From positions 1-64,000 of the forward strand of contig CAZLYK010000003.1 in assembly GCA_964563495.1 (NCBI GenBank): a DNA stretch of 64,000 nucleotides. Direction: 5' to 3'. The position numbers and the translations under genes are program-made. A model generated the notes under the pieces. It had not been told where the DNA came from, searched no databases, and saw only the letters and a list, made by a program, of their open reading frames with translations. The stretch comes from CAZLYK01 sp964563495 (GTDB lineage: Bacteria > Acidobacteriota > Blastocatellia > RBC074). Below, piece after piece: positions 10,259 through 18,681 of the stretch (positions within the stretch are counted from its first letter, which is position 1; each line of letters opens with the position of its first letter).

Positions 10259-11794
10259 TTACGGATTGCTCCCCCCTCCAGAATGGCAATCTATGCACTT
10301 GACCCCGCTGAAATCGCCCAGGTCAACCGGGTGCTTGAACGGTTTTCCCTGAACCGGCATGACCGGCGCCCCGCCCTCTATCTGGTCAAGCACCGTGTGG
10401 CAGATGTTGCAATCGTTTCTCACTACTTTGCCTTCCCGGCTCATATGCTGCCCGTCGTGGCAGCGGAAGCAACCGGTGAAGTAGTAGTGGCTCAGGTTAT
10501 CCGGGTGGGTTCGCCAATCGACCTTCATTTCCGGAAAGATGGTGTTGGTAAAGATGCGCTGGACTTCCGAGATCGCCCCTTTGACGGACCCCTCGATTTT
10601 GGCGTACCGGTCTGAGTAATTGCTCCGATAATAATTTTCCAGGTCGGTCGCGATCGTCCTCGTCGCCTCATTGGTAGTGGCATATGACTTGGTCAGCGTC
10701 TGGATCGCCTGCTGTTTGATGTACGGCAGCGTACGATCGAGCCTTCCGGCGAGAAGCGACTCGTCTACCGACCGATCCGGCGGAACATAGATGTGAGAGG
10801 GGCGGTTGTGGCAATCCACGCAATCCATCCGCCGCTTGGATGCCTTGGCGATCTCTTCCGGCGTGAGCGTCGAATCCTTGGCCACGTACTCGGTGATCTG
10901 GCCCTGCCTGTCTTTCATCTGTACCCAGGGGATGACCTGTCGCTGTTCATCGGTCGAGATGTAAGTAATCTCATTGGCGATGTTCATATGCCAGTGAATC
11001 CCGGTGACAAAGCCGGACTTGGCGCTGCCCCCACCGGTATTGATCAACATCCTGATCTGAGTCGGCGTATTGTTCTCGTCGGATGCAAAATGACTGAAGA
11101 CCTTCATCTGAGCGCCAAAGAACTTCTCCGGCCAATGGCATTGCTCGCAGGTCTCCTGAGCGGGCCGCAGACTCTTGACCGGGGTGTGGATCGGCGTCGG
11201 GTATTTCTTGAAGAGAACGGCGTAGACCTGATATGCGCCGGAGAGCTTCGAGCGGACATACCACGTGGCGCCCGGGCCGACGTGACAATCGACGCATCCG
11301 ACCCGTGCGTGAGGCGAGTTCTGATAGGCAATGAACTCCGGGTGCATGACCGAGTGGCAGGTCTGCCCGCAGAACATAACCGAATCGGTGAACTCATACG
11401 CCTGGTAACTTCCAAACGTGCTCAGGAAGAGAAAGATGAAGGACGAAACGACAAAGATAAAGACCCCGCGGCGTTGTCGCGGGTTGTTCAAATCGATCCT
11501 CGGATAGAACGGCATCCCGGCAACGGCGCCCTTATGCCGCCGCCTTCGTTCGAGGATCATTCCGAGCAGAACCAGCAGCAGGCCAACGATCATGATCGCG
11601 GGGAAGACAATGTAAGCGAAGATCCCGATATAAGGATGCTCGCGCTTCCCCAGCATGTCGACGAGGAAAAGAAAAATGATGCAGATCAGACTGGTCGTGG
11701 CAATGACCAACCCCGCCAAACTTATGAAATTGCGCGTCAGCCCGGGTACGTGTGGATTTTTCGCTTCTTTATCGAGAGGGTTCGGCGAGCTCAT
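10259..11794 (-). CDS. ImcH/NapC-like heptaheme inner-membrane cytochrome c
   Basis: 511 residues; AAAGGATA before ATG. Three membrane helices (about 25-47, 58-80, 110-127) precede a periplasmic domain with seven heme sites: one CX3CH (CGQTCH, 142-147) and six CxxCH (CVDCH, CEQCH, CVDCH, CFRCH, CNICH, CIDCH). The CGQTCHSVM start resembles the quinol-site heme of NapC/NirT proteins. Length and heme number are close to Geobacter ImcH, a quinol dehydrogenase used for higher-potential acceptors. Having CbcL-like and ImcH-like genes in one operon suggests switching between acceptors of different potential. ImcH assignment is by architecture only. Confidence 0.82.
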   Translation of the reverse strand: MSSPNPLDKEAKNPHVPGLTRNFISLAGLVIATTSLICIIFLFLVDMLGKREHPYIGIFAYIVFPAIMIVGLLLVLLGMILERRRRHKGAVAGMPFYPRIDLNNPRQRRGVFIFVVSSFIFLFLSTFGSYQAYEFTDSVMFCGQTCHSVMHPEFIAYQNSPHARVGCVDCHVGPGATWYVRSKLSGAYQVYAVLFKKYPTPIHTPVKSLRPAQETCEQCHWPEKFFGAQMKVFSHFASDENNTPTQIRMLINTGGGSAKSGFVTGIHWHMNIANEITYISTDEQRQVIPWVQMKDRQGQITEYVAKDSTLTPEEIAKASKRRMDCVDCHNRPSHIYVPPDRSVDESLLAGRLDRTLPYIKQQAIQTLTKSYATTNEATRTIATDLENYYRSNYSDRYAKIEGSVKGAISEVQRIFTNTIFPEMKVDWRTHPDNLSHYYFTGCFRCHDGQHMSREGKVVRNDCNICHTVLDQIEGGAPVMPVQGKPFKHPVDLGDFSGVKCIDCHSGGGSNP

Positions 11795-11817
11795 CTTGGG
11801 GTATCCTTTCTCACTTT

Positions 11818-11902
11818 AATAGACAGGATGAACAGGATTTTTTCAGGATCGACAAGCTGGAGTCCGATCATTCCTGAGAAATTCTGGTTGACCCTGTCTA
11901 TT
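11818..11902. repeat. Family A palindrome (degenerate copy)
   Basis: Starts AATAGACAGGATGAACAGG and ends ACCCTGTCTATT. The inner arms have diverged, so only the ends still pair well. It lies between the monoheme cytochrome and ImcH-like genes. Confidence 0.75.
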
Positions 11903-11919
11903 TCCTTATCCCGGTGCGT

Positions 11920-12276
11920 TCACTTCTTTTTGGCTAATTCCCGCACGTGGGCGACCAACTGCTTGACTTGATCCGCCCCCAGGCTCTTTTCGAAGCCGGG
12001 CATTTTGCCCTTGCCCTTGCTGATGATTGTCTGCAGTTGAGCATCGGTCTGTTTCTGTACCTCTGCCGAACGCAGGTCGCGAACCTGCATCTTCTTCCCC
12101 ATGGGCGTGCCTCCGCTGCCGTCGACGCTATGGCAGGTTGCGCACTTGGTTTTGAAGGTGAGGTCGATTCCCTGCGGCATGGCGCCGGTGACAGCCGATG
12201 AGGATAAGACCGCCAGCGCCACCATTGGAAGCGCGAGTAAGGAGATCACCCATTTGATTTTGAAGGATGAGATCAT
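11920..12276 (-). CDS. Secreted monoheme cytochrome c (paralogue of 5191)
   Basis: 118 residues. ATG 12276 follows AAAGGAGA. Signal peptide at about 1-32, heme site CATCH at 45-49, candidate axial Met in GKMPGFE near 96. A small periplasmic class I cytochrome. It lies between the outer-membrane barrel gene and the ImcH-like gene, the right place for a shuttle between the inner-membrane quinol oxidases and the MtrA-like conduit. Its likeness to the protein at 5191 points to an old duplication within the locus. Confidence 0.9.
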   Translation of the reverse strand: MISSFKIKWVISLLALPMVALAVLSSSAVTGAMPQGIDLTFKTKCATCHSVDGSGGTPMGKKMQVRDLRSAEVQKQTDAQLQTIISKGKGKMPGFEKSLGADQVKQLVAHVRELAKKK

Positions 12277-12326
12277 CTTACCATCTCCTTTCAAGAGAGG
12301 TTTCAAAGGTGTTGATTGATACGTAA

Positions 12327-12371
12327 GACCTGCGCTCCCAAAGCTCATGACAAGCTTTGGGAGCGCAGGTC
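12327..12371. repeat. Perfect 19-bp hairpin
   Basis: GACCTGCGCTCCCAAAGCT and its exact complement flank a 7-base loop. It lies between the MtrB-like gene and the monoheme cytochrome gene. There is no T-run, so it may be an RNA-processing or stability hairpin rather than a terminator. No second copy is seen in the window. Confidence 0.75.
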
Positions 12372-12390
12372 GCGACGGATTGGAGACAAG

Positions 12391-14541
12391 TTAGAAAGTA
12401 AACCGCAAGCTGGTCGTCAAAATATTGGCGCGATAGTTCTGGAATGAGTTGAGAGAGATCGCCTCACTCTCGTTATAGCTGTAATGGCGATAGCTCAAAT
12501 TCCCAGTCACGTTATTGCTGAACCGATACGCCAACCGAACTTCCGGGTTATGGCGACGCAGCGGGTACGAATTGACCTGATCGTTTGCCCCGAGCGTGAC
12601 TGACGGGTTTCCTCGATCCATGATGTAGTAATAAGCCATCAACAGATCGAGTCGATTGGTCAGCCCGAATCGGGTATTGGCAAAGACCGAGTTGATCCGC
12701 GAATAGTAGAGCGACCTTCCGCTGATGCGCTGGGTGCCCAGGGTGTAATTGATCAGCGCCTCGGCATAGAGATCGTGATAGTCATACCCGAGGTCGATCA
12801 TGGCCCGCTGATTGGGTTCCCAGCTGACGGCTCCGGTATAGCTTCTCATATCCGACTCGTTTTTAACCAGAGGCGTTGGATTGCTTCGGTCGAGGGAAGT
12901 GAAAGTCCCGTTGAATCCGAGCTTTTCGGTCGCCTGGATTTGTGCGCGGATACGGAACCTGGTGTAATCGAGCGGGGCAATCCGGATAAAAGCATTGTTG
13001 TTCTGCCCGTGCTCGACGTCGAACATGAAGCTCGACCGGCCGCCCGGGCGAATCCTCACTCCACCGATGAAGGCGTGGGTGTCGATGGACTCCTCTTCAT
13101 CTTTGATCACCGGATTGGTTGAGGTGGCGTTCCAGATACCCGCCAGTGCGACGTCCCGCTTCATCGCACGCCACCCTAGATTGGCGGAGAACTTCCTTCC
13201 GTAACTGATGTTGGCCTCGAGCGTGTTGCGGTATGAGGATAGATCGGTCAGATAGCCGGAGGCGACGGTTCTCGAAAATGTATTGAGAATCGGGCCGGTC
13301 CCGGCTTGTTGAACCGAGGTGTTGGTGTAGTCCATGTCTCCCTGGATACGGAAGGCAGTGTAGTTGAAGGTATCGCTGATCGTCAGGTGTTTATTGATGT
13401 CGAGGCTGACGCCGGCGTCAATGATATTCCCGGGTCTTTCGGCGATGCCGCTGTCATTGGCGAGGCTGAGAGTGCGGGAGATGATGGTCTGCCCATTGTT
13501 GGCGCGACCGGTATCTCTTTCCCAGTAACCCGCCCTGATCCGCTCATCGTCGTGCAGGGCCCGGAAGACTAGATGCAGGCGATCGGCGATCGATCCCCGG
13601 ATCCCCGCTCGGGTGACCAGAGAACGCGAACGGAACGGAGTATCACGAAAGAGCGTCGTGATCCGGCCGTTGTCCGTGGTGACATATCCGAGGTCTCCGC
13701 CGGCTCTGGAGGTGATGGTCGGATCGTTGCTGAAATTACGGTAAAGCTGCTCGGCGTTGAAATCCCATTTCCGGTAAGTCGCGTCGATGCCGACACGATA
13801 ATCATTGGCATCCCAACGAGTATTACCGAAGAGTTGGAAGATGTCGCGTTCGAAGCTATAAGTGGGTGTGTAGCGCCCCTTGGCCATGCTCCGGCTGTAA
13901 CCGGCGTTGAACCTGACCGCACGCTGCGGGAAGAGCTTGAGGTTGAAGTCCGAGATCTGCTGCCGCAGATCGTGATCGCGCCAGGTGACGCCGGGGATCG
14001 GCGCGGCATAAGTCCCGACCGAACGGTAGTAATTGAAACGCCGGATATTGGCGTCAAGGAGATAGAACCGGGTCTTTTCGGCGCGCATGTTAAAGTTCTG
14101 CGCCACGTCGCCGCCGGCGTTGTTGACGCTCACCTTCATGAAATCGAAGAGCACGCCGGTGCCGGGGCGAGCGCGCATATCGAGCGAATAATCGAGGACC
14201 CGGAATCCGTCACGGACGTTGACGTCTGAGAGATAGCGCCCCTCACTCCCGCCGGTCTCGACGAAGCGATAGCCGAGCTCGATCGAGGTCGTCGTCGAAT
14301 AGATGCCCCACATCCGTCCGGTTTCGGGCGCCGCCGGCTTCGGATCACTCGGTTTAGCCGAAGCGACTTTAGCCCGTTCGTACTGAACCTCCAGTTCCTT
14401 GGCCTGCTGTGTCGTCTCAGCCTTCTCGACACTGCTCTGCGCCATGACGATCACGCCGCACAGCAGAACCAGTGTACAGATCGCTGCCCCCGTCAAAGTT
14501 CGGGAGAGCCAGAGAGAGATAGATTGCATCCTGGGTTTCAT
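12391..14541 (-). CDS. MtrB/PioB-like outer-membrane beta-barrel
   Basis: 716 residues. ATG 14541 is chosen because AAAGGAGG lies 7 bp upstream; earlier starts would run into the decaheme gene. Signal peptide at about 1-35, a short linker, then from about 80 to the end many alternating polar/aromatic strands ending in RFTF, a C-terminal phenylalanine as in barrels inserted by the BAM machinery. No heme motif. In MtrAB/PioAB systems this barrel encloses the decaheme cytochrome to make a wire through the outer membrane. The MtrA-like gene is 17 bp upstream, which supports that role. No extracellular MtrC-like cytochrome is seen in the window. Confidence 0.82.
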   Translation of the reverse strand: MKPRMQSISLWLSRTLTGAAICTLVLLCGVIVMAQSSVEKAETTQQAKELEVQYERAKVASAKPSDPKPAAPETGRMWGIYSTTTSIELGYRFVETGGSEGRYLSDVNVRDGFRVLDYSLDMRARPGTGVLFDFMKVSVNNAGGDVAQNFNMRAEKTRFYLLDANIRRFNYYRSVGTYAAPIPGVTWRDHDLRQQISDFNLKLFPQRAVRFNAGYSRSMAKGRYTPTYSFERDIFQLFGNTRWDANDYRVGIDATYRKWDFNAEQLYRNFSNDPTITSRAGGDLGYVTTDNGRITTLFRDTPFRSRSLVTRAGIRGSIADRLHLVFRALHDDERIRAGYWERDTGRANNGQTIISRTLSLANDSGIAERPGNIIDAGVSLDINKHLTISDTFNYTAFRIQGDMDYTNTSVQQAGTGPILNTFSRTVASGYLTDLSSYRNTLEANISYGRKFSANLGWRAMKRDVALAGIWNATSTNPVIKDEEESIDTHAFIGGVRIRPGGRSSFMFDVEHGQNNNAFIRIAPLDYTRFRIRAQIQATEKLGFNGTFTSLDRSNPTPLVKNESDMRSYTGAVSWEPNQRAMIDLGYDYHDLYAEALINYTLGTQRISGRSLYYSRINSVFANTRFGLTNRLDLLMAYYYIMDRGNPSVTLGANDQVNSYPLRRHNPEVRLAYRFSNNVTGNLSYRHYSYNESEAISLNSFQNYRANILTTSLRFTF

Positions 14542-14558
14542 CTTAAGCCTCCTTTCCT

Positions 14559-15596
14559 TTAGCGGAAGAATCGATCTTTGTTGGACCCGTGAATTTCGAG
14601 ATGGCAAAGCGTGCAATTCCCATATCGCGGACTGTTGATGTCGTGGCTGGTCGGGCTTGGCACCCCGATGCCGCCGCCGTCACCGGGTATTCCCGGCGTA
14701 TTCGAATGGCATTCGATGCAGAGGAACCTGACCAGGTTCCGCGTCAGCAGTTTCGGGTTGGTCGAGCCGTGTGGCGTATGGCAGGCCTGGCACCCTTCGG
14801 CCTTGATCGGAGCGTGTTCAAACACGAACGGCCCCTGCTTGTCGGCGTGACATTTGAGACAGGCCAGGTCGCCGTTGACCGAATTGCGCATCGATTTGAG
14901 CATAAAACCGCCGTGCTGATTGTGGCAATCGGAGCACTTCATGCCGCCTTCCGGAACTTTGTGGTGGAAGGGTTTGGCAAAGGTGGACTTTTGCTCGGCG
15001 TGGCACTGATAACACATATTCGGCTCGGTGTCCTTGAGCAGGAACTCCGTCCGCTTCGGGGAATGCGACGAATGGCAGTCCAGGCACGATACGCCGTGAC
15101 GGGCGTGCTCGCTCCGTCGATAGTTGAAGCGCTCGTCATTCCGGCCCTGCGAGCCTTCGTGACATTTCAGGCAGATCGCCGTAGTTTCACTCGACGAAAG
15201 ATCCTTGATATCGCGCATCTTCGCGGCCTCGACTCTGGCCGCGTCGTTCATCAAGGCGGTGGCTTCGGCGTCTTTACCGTCCTTGAACAGTTGTGCGATG
15301 GTCTTCTGGAATTCGGCGTGAGTCCTGGCGCCGCCGTGACACGCCTCGCACCCGCGCTGATCAACCGGGAACTTGTCGCCCAGTTTGGCGTGCGCCGTTA
15401 ACGAGAAGAAGGCGTGCTGGCCCGTGTGGCACTCGGCGCAGGTATCGCTGCCGATGTATTGGTTCGGGTCGTTGCTGACCGGCTTGCTCTGACCAGGTTT
15501 TGGCCTGACCGAAGCCAATGTCGTTCTTAAATTCAAGAACGTTGCGGCTGCACCGATCAGGAACAACATTACGACGATCAGCTTGATGTGTCGCAT
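14559..15596 (-). CDS. MtrA/DmsE-like decaheme cytochrome c
   Basis: 345 residues; AAAGGAG before ATG. Signal segment at about 5-28. Ten CxxCH motifs are spread over residues about 53-335 (CAECH, CEACH, CLKCH, CLDCH, CYQCH, CSDCH, CLKCH, CQACH, CIECH, CTLCH). Heme number, length and spacing match the DmsE/MtrA family, periplasmic decaheme proteins that thread into an outer-membrane barrel. The barrel gene follows directly. Inferred role: electron relay across the outer membrane, direction not determinable from sequence. Confidence 0.9.
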   Translation of the reverse strand: MRHIKLIVVMLFLIGAAATFLNLRTTLASVRPKPGQSKPVSNDPNQYIGSDTCAECHTGQHAFFSLTAHAKLGDKFPVDQRGCEACHGGARTHAEFQKTIAQLFKDGKDAEATALMNDAARVEAAKMRDIKDLSSSETTAICLKCHEGSQGRNDERFNYRRSEHARHGVSCLDCHSSHSPKRTEFLLKDTEPNMCYQCHAEQKSTFAKPFHHKVPEGGMKCSDCHNQHGGFMLKSMRNSVNGDLACLKCHADKQGPFVFEHAPIKAEGCQACHTPHGSTNPKLLTRNLVRFLCIECHSNTPGIPGDGGGIGVPSPTSHDINSPRYGNCTLCHLEIHGSNKDRFFR

Positions 15597-15727
15597 AAGG
15601 TTCTCCTTTTAGATTCTCTCTATCCGACGATTTTCTGCGGCTGTTTTGGTCTGGCCGGACAGAACAGCTTGTTAAAAACAGTAAAAAAACCGGATGGCCT
15701 TTTGGGGGTCATCCAGGCAGCCGCAAT

Positions 15728-16540
15728 TTATTGATTGGGATAAAGTTTCTTTCTCAGCGAATCTTTCAGTTTGGTCCCCTGCTCGAAAGCCGCGTCTGCC
15801 TTGGCCCGGACAACCTCCAGATTGAAGGCGTGGAACCCGGCTTTTGACTCGATCAGCATGGCGTGGACGACTTTCATCTCTTTCTGATCGTCGGCCACAT
15901 CCATCTTGCGTTTCTCGGCCTCTTCGAGCAGGCGATCAGCCCAGGCGACGACCATATTGGCTCGTCGAATCGCGGTCATAGCTTCAGCCGCCTTTTCCGG
16001 AATCTCTGGGCGCTTCGGCATCATGGCGTTGGTTGAATTGTGGCAGCTGGCGCACAGCTCAGAGGTCTGCTCCGGTGTGTACATCACCTCGGAGGCCATA
16101 TGAGCGTGACAGGTGCTGCAGCTCGGCCCGATCCCGACAGTCTTCAAATTCTGATAATGCTTGCTCTCGATAAAGTTGCTGACAAAGGGCTGGTGACAGG
16201 CGTTGCATGTATCGGGCACATTCTTGGGAAAGACCCTGCTGTTGGCGTCCGCGGGAGGCAGAACGCCATCGTGGGCCTTCTTCTGATCTTCTGCGCCGGG
16301 GTTGCCGCCGTGACATTTTTCGCAGCCCACACCCTTTATCTTATGCACCGACATATGCCATTCCGCGTACTTGCCGCTCATCTTGATCGGGGAGGTCAGC
16401 CTCGAATGGCAGTTGACGCATTCATTGTTTTTGAATACGGCCATTTCGTCCTGGCCGATCACGGGTCTTTTCGCTTCACTGGTGGGCGCCGTGACCCAAA
16501 ACAAAAAGAAGAACGCCACTACAAAAATTTTCTTTAGCAT
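15728..16540 (-). CDS. Pentaheme cytochrome c with helical C-terminal domain
   Basis: 270 residues. ATG 16540 is chosen: AAGGA lies upstream and the signal peptide (about 1-23) starts there. Five CxxCH motifs (CVNCH, CEKCH, CNACH, CSTCH, CASCH) fill residues about 40-175. The last 95 residues are heme-free, charged and helical, resembling the region after the last heme in the nonaheme protein at 7369. It is soluble (no C-terminal anchor). It is the first gene of the minus-strand locus, so it lies closest to the regulatory gap. Confidence 0.88.
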   Translation of the reverse strand: MLKKIFVVAFFFLFWVTAPTSEAKRPVIGQDEMAVFKNNECVNCHSRLTSPIKMSGKYAEWHMSVHKIKGVGCEKCHGGNPGAEDQKKAHDGVLPPADANSRVFPKNVPDTCNACHQPFVSNFIESKHYQNLKTVGIGPSCSTCHAHMASEVMYTPEQTSELCASCHNSTNAMMPKRPEIPEKAAEAMTAIRRANMVVAWADRLLEEAEKRKMDVADDQKEMKVVHAMLIESKAGFHAFNLEVVRAKADAAFEQGTKLKDSLRKKLYPNQ

Positions 16541-16653
16541 GGTCCTTTTCCTTTTCTTCCCGGTTCTTCTATTGGAGCGATGAATCCGCCGCCGTCCTTC
16601 CCACCTATCTAATGATTGAGACAATCATTTCACCAAGTTAGAGTCACTGCTCT

Positions 16654-16669
16654 TGCAAGTGACGATCCA
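16654..16669 (-). promoter_or_regulatory. Possible sigma-54-type promoter of the cytochrome operon
   Basis: On the minus strand the sequence reads TGGATCGTCACTTGCA. GG and GC are 12 bases apart and the -12 half is perfect, but the -24 half deviates from TGGCAC. It lies about 115 bp before the ATG at 16540. Confidence 0.4.
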
Positions 16670-16789
16670 AAACCGGCCCCCGCTGTTTTTTTTTATCTTG
16701 ATCTGACCAAGGCAAAGCGCTCACACCGCACGAGCGTGATATTTGCGGACTTAACGGCTGAATTTTATGTCTGTTGACCCGAATTAGTC

Positions 16790-16827
16790 TGTGATCCACG
16801 GCACACCTAACTGTGACGTAGCGCACA
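16790..16827. promoter_or_regulatory. Tandem CRP-like sites, 22 bp apart
   Basis: TGTGATCCACGGCACA (16790-16805) and TGTGACGTAGCGCACA (16812-16827) both read TGTGA-N6-GCACA, one base from the CRP consensus TGTGA-N6-TCACA. Their centres are 22 bp apart, two helical turns, so two dimers would bind the same face. A Crp/FNR-family gene lies at 2137. Confidence 0.6.
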
Positions 16828-16940
16828 ACTGCGGAAAATTATCTACCTTCCGCCACTCGACGCTGCGTAAATTTCCCCTAATGATTACGGGTTGTCAAGA
16901 TTATCCTGACCGGGTCTCCGATGCCGGGGAATAAAAGAGG

Positions 16941-17019
16941 ATAACCGCCAGGAAGCCAGGCGGGCCAAGCGGCAATAAATCTCTCTTCGTCTTGGCCCGC
17001 CTGGCTTCCTGGCGATTAT
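16941..17019. repeat. Family C palindrome (GCCAGG/GCCAAG type)
   Basis: Arms of about 29 bases, left ATAACCGCCAGGAAGCCAGG and right its near complement, separated by about 21 bases. The end sequence and spacing resemble the hairpin at 40698. Confidence 0.75.
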
Positions 17020-17060
17020 TCTTGTTGTTGAATGGTATCATGCGGAATATTTTGTAAATT

Positions 17061-17124
17061 CAGTTTTCTGATAGGGATGTAGCGCGGGTAAAAAAACCCG
17101 CGCTACATCCCTATCAGAAAACTG
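17061..17124. repeat. Perfect 29-bp inverted repeat before the ATP-grasp gene
   Basis: The arms begin CAGTTTTCTGATAGGGATGT and match their partner without mismatch around a 6-base A-only loop. It ends 11 bp before ATG 17136, so in RNA it would sit immediately upstream of the ribosome site and could affect its access. Confidence 0.85.
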
Positions 17125-17135
17125 AGAGAGCGAAT

Positions 17136-18470
17136 ATGAGAGAGAATGCGATTAGTGAATATCATACAAACCTGGCCACTGACGAAGGTCTGACGCCGGA
17201 ACTTTTTACTCGGTTGAAAGGCTGGATGAGCGCGGCGCGGATGTTGTACGGCAAGCGCGAGCTGGGGATATCGCTTCGCCCGCATTTTTTGACCCGGGGT
17301 CAGTACGATTTACTGGTGGACAGGTCGCAGGTATTGGTGAGGGCCTTTGACAAAGTCGCCCTGGCCATGCTGGAAGCTCCGGTTTTGATGGACCGGGTGG
17401 GTTTGCGGGAGCGTGAGCGCCGGTTGGCGCTGGTCAACCCGGGGTATCCATTACCGGCGATCAACACGCGGCTTGATGCATTTATCAGGGGCGATCAAAT
17501 CAAGTTCGTCGAATTCAACGCAGAGAACCCATCGAGTCTCATGGATCAGGCCGGGTTGAATCAGATTCTCTTTGAGATTCGCGCTCTACAGATTCTGGCT
17601 GAGCGCTATCGCATGCGGCAGTTCACGCCGGTGGCGAGCCTGGTCAGCTCTCTGCTCAACACCTTCCACGAATGGGGAGGGGTCGGCGCACCGAATGTCG
17701 CGATTCTCGATTGGGCCGATCTGCCGACGCTGCACGAATTCGTCCTGCTCCGTAATTACTTCGTCGGCTGTGGAATACCGACGATTATCTGCACTCCGGA
17801 TGAGCTGGAATACGGCCATGGACGCCTGCGACGCGGCGATTTCCGCATCGACCTGGTCTATAAGCGGATCATCATCCACGAATTTCTGGACCGTTATCAA
17901 GATGATCATCCGCTGATTCGGGCCTATACGCACGGCTCGGTCTGTCTGATTAATCCCTTTCGCTGCAAGATGCTCCACAAGAAAGCCGGCTTTGAGATGC
18001 TGACCGACGATGCTCATGATCGATGGTTCACCGCCGAGGAGCTCGGAGTTATCCACCAATGTGTGCCGTGGACCCGTCGCCTGTTCGAACGCAAGACCAT
18101 TTACCGAGGGCTGGAGATCGACCTGATCGAATACATCAGGAAAAATCGCGCCGATTTCATCCTCAAGCCGAACGACGATTATGGAGGGCACGGCATCTAC
18201 TTCGGCAATCTCGCCGGCGTCTCTGAATGGGATTCATATCTGGACGACGCTTTGACCGGCGATTACGTGGTTCAGGAAAGGATCGACCTGCAGACCGAAG
18301 ACTTTCCCATATTTAATGAGCGGGAGTGGAGCTTGCAGCCGATGTATGTCGATACGAACCCATTCATTTTTCGCGGCAAAGTCGATGGCGCCATGGTTCG
18401 GTTGTCCGATTCTCCGATCGTCAACGTCACTTCGGGCGGGGGCGAAACGGGCTTTTTTGTTCTGGAATAG
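17136..18470 (+). CDS. Circularly permuted ATP-grasp protein
   Basis: 444 residues; GAGAGAG stands before the ATG. Segments such as KFVEFNAENPSS (about 129), DFILKPNDDYGGHGI (about 340), VVQERID (about 378) and the C-terminal NVTSGGGETGFFVLE fit the circularly permuted ATP-grasp proteins related to glutathionylspermidine synthase. Those enzymes join a carboxylate to an amine using ATP. The substrate is unknown. It precedes the hydrogenase operon on the same strand by about 210 bp, but shared transcription is uncertain because a possible promoter lies between. Confidence 0.75.
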   Translation: MRENAISEYHTNLATDEGLTPELFTRLKGWMSAARMLYGKRELGISLRPHFLTRGQYDLLVDRSQVLVRAFDKVALAMLEAPVLMDRVGLRERERRLALVNPGYPLPAINTRLDAFIRGDQIKFVEFNAENPSSLMDQAGLNQILFEIRALQILAERYRMRQFTPVASLVSSLLNTFHEWGGVGAPNVAILDWADLPTLHEFVLLRNYFVGCGIPTIICTPDELEYGHGRLRRGDFRIDLVYKRIIIHEFLDRYQDDHPLIRAYTHGSVCLINPFRCKMLHKKAGFEMLTDDAHDRWFTAEELGVIHQCVPWTRRLFERKTIYRGLEIDLIEYIRKNRADFILKPNDDYGGHGIYFGNLAGVSEWDSYLDDALTGDYVVQERIDLQTEDFPIFNEREWSLQPMYVDTNPFIFRGKVDGAMVRLSDSPIVNVTSGGGETGFFVLE

Positions 18471-18482
18471 ATATTTTTGACT

Positions 18483-18620
18483 GTGCATAAATCCCCAGAT
18501 CTTGTGAGTAATAATGCGCACGAAGTGAATTTTTACGTCCCGCCTTTGATATCCCAGCCTGAAGAAGATCCGGAACGGGTGTTGCATGGGCTAATTGAGC
18601 AGTTCCGTGCAATGCTTTAA
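18483..18620 (+). CDS. Possible 45-residue protein in frame after the ATP-grasp stop
   Basis: From GTG 18483 an open frame of 45 codons ends at TAA 18620. It is in the same frame as the ATP-grasp gene, whose TAG stop lies at 18468-18470, with no other stop between. The C-terminal half (NFYVPPLISQPEEDPERVLH, then GLIEQFRAML) looks like an amphipathic helix. No good ribosome site is seen. It could be a small separate protein, a readthrough tail, a relic of a longer gene, or chance. Confidence 0.3.
   Translation: MHKSPDLVSNNAHEVNFYVPPLISQPEEDPERVLHGLIEQFRAML
18571..18586 (+). promoter_or_regulatory. Candidate sigma-54-type promoter of the hydrogenase operon
   Basis: CGGAACGGGTGTTGCA has a perfect TTGCA -12 half and GG/GC 12 apart; the -24 half differs from TGGCAC at two bases. 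It lies 96 bp before the small-subunit ATG. Uptake hydrogenase operons in several proteobacteria are sigma-54 dependent, which makes the match more believable. Confidence 0.45.
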
Positions 18621-18681
18621 ATAAGTGGCAGATCCTTATTGCCGATTTTTTTTCAATCCCAGATTCAGAAAAGGGGGGCCC

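Larger units (their letters stand above)
16541..17135. other. Divergent regulatory gap between cytochrome and hydrogenase-side operons
   Basis: 595 bp without a gene. It contains a weak minus-strand sigma-54-type promoter, two CRP-like palindromes, and two long inverted repeats, each listed separately. No convincing open frame or RNA gene is seen. Confidence 0.8.
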
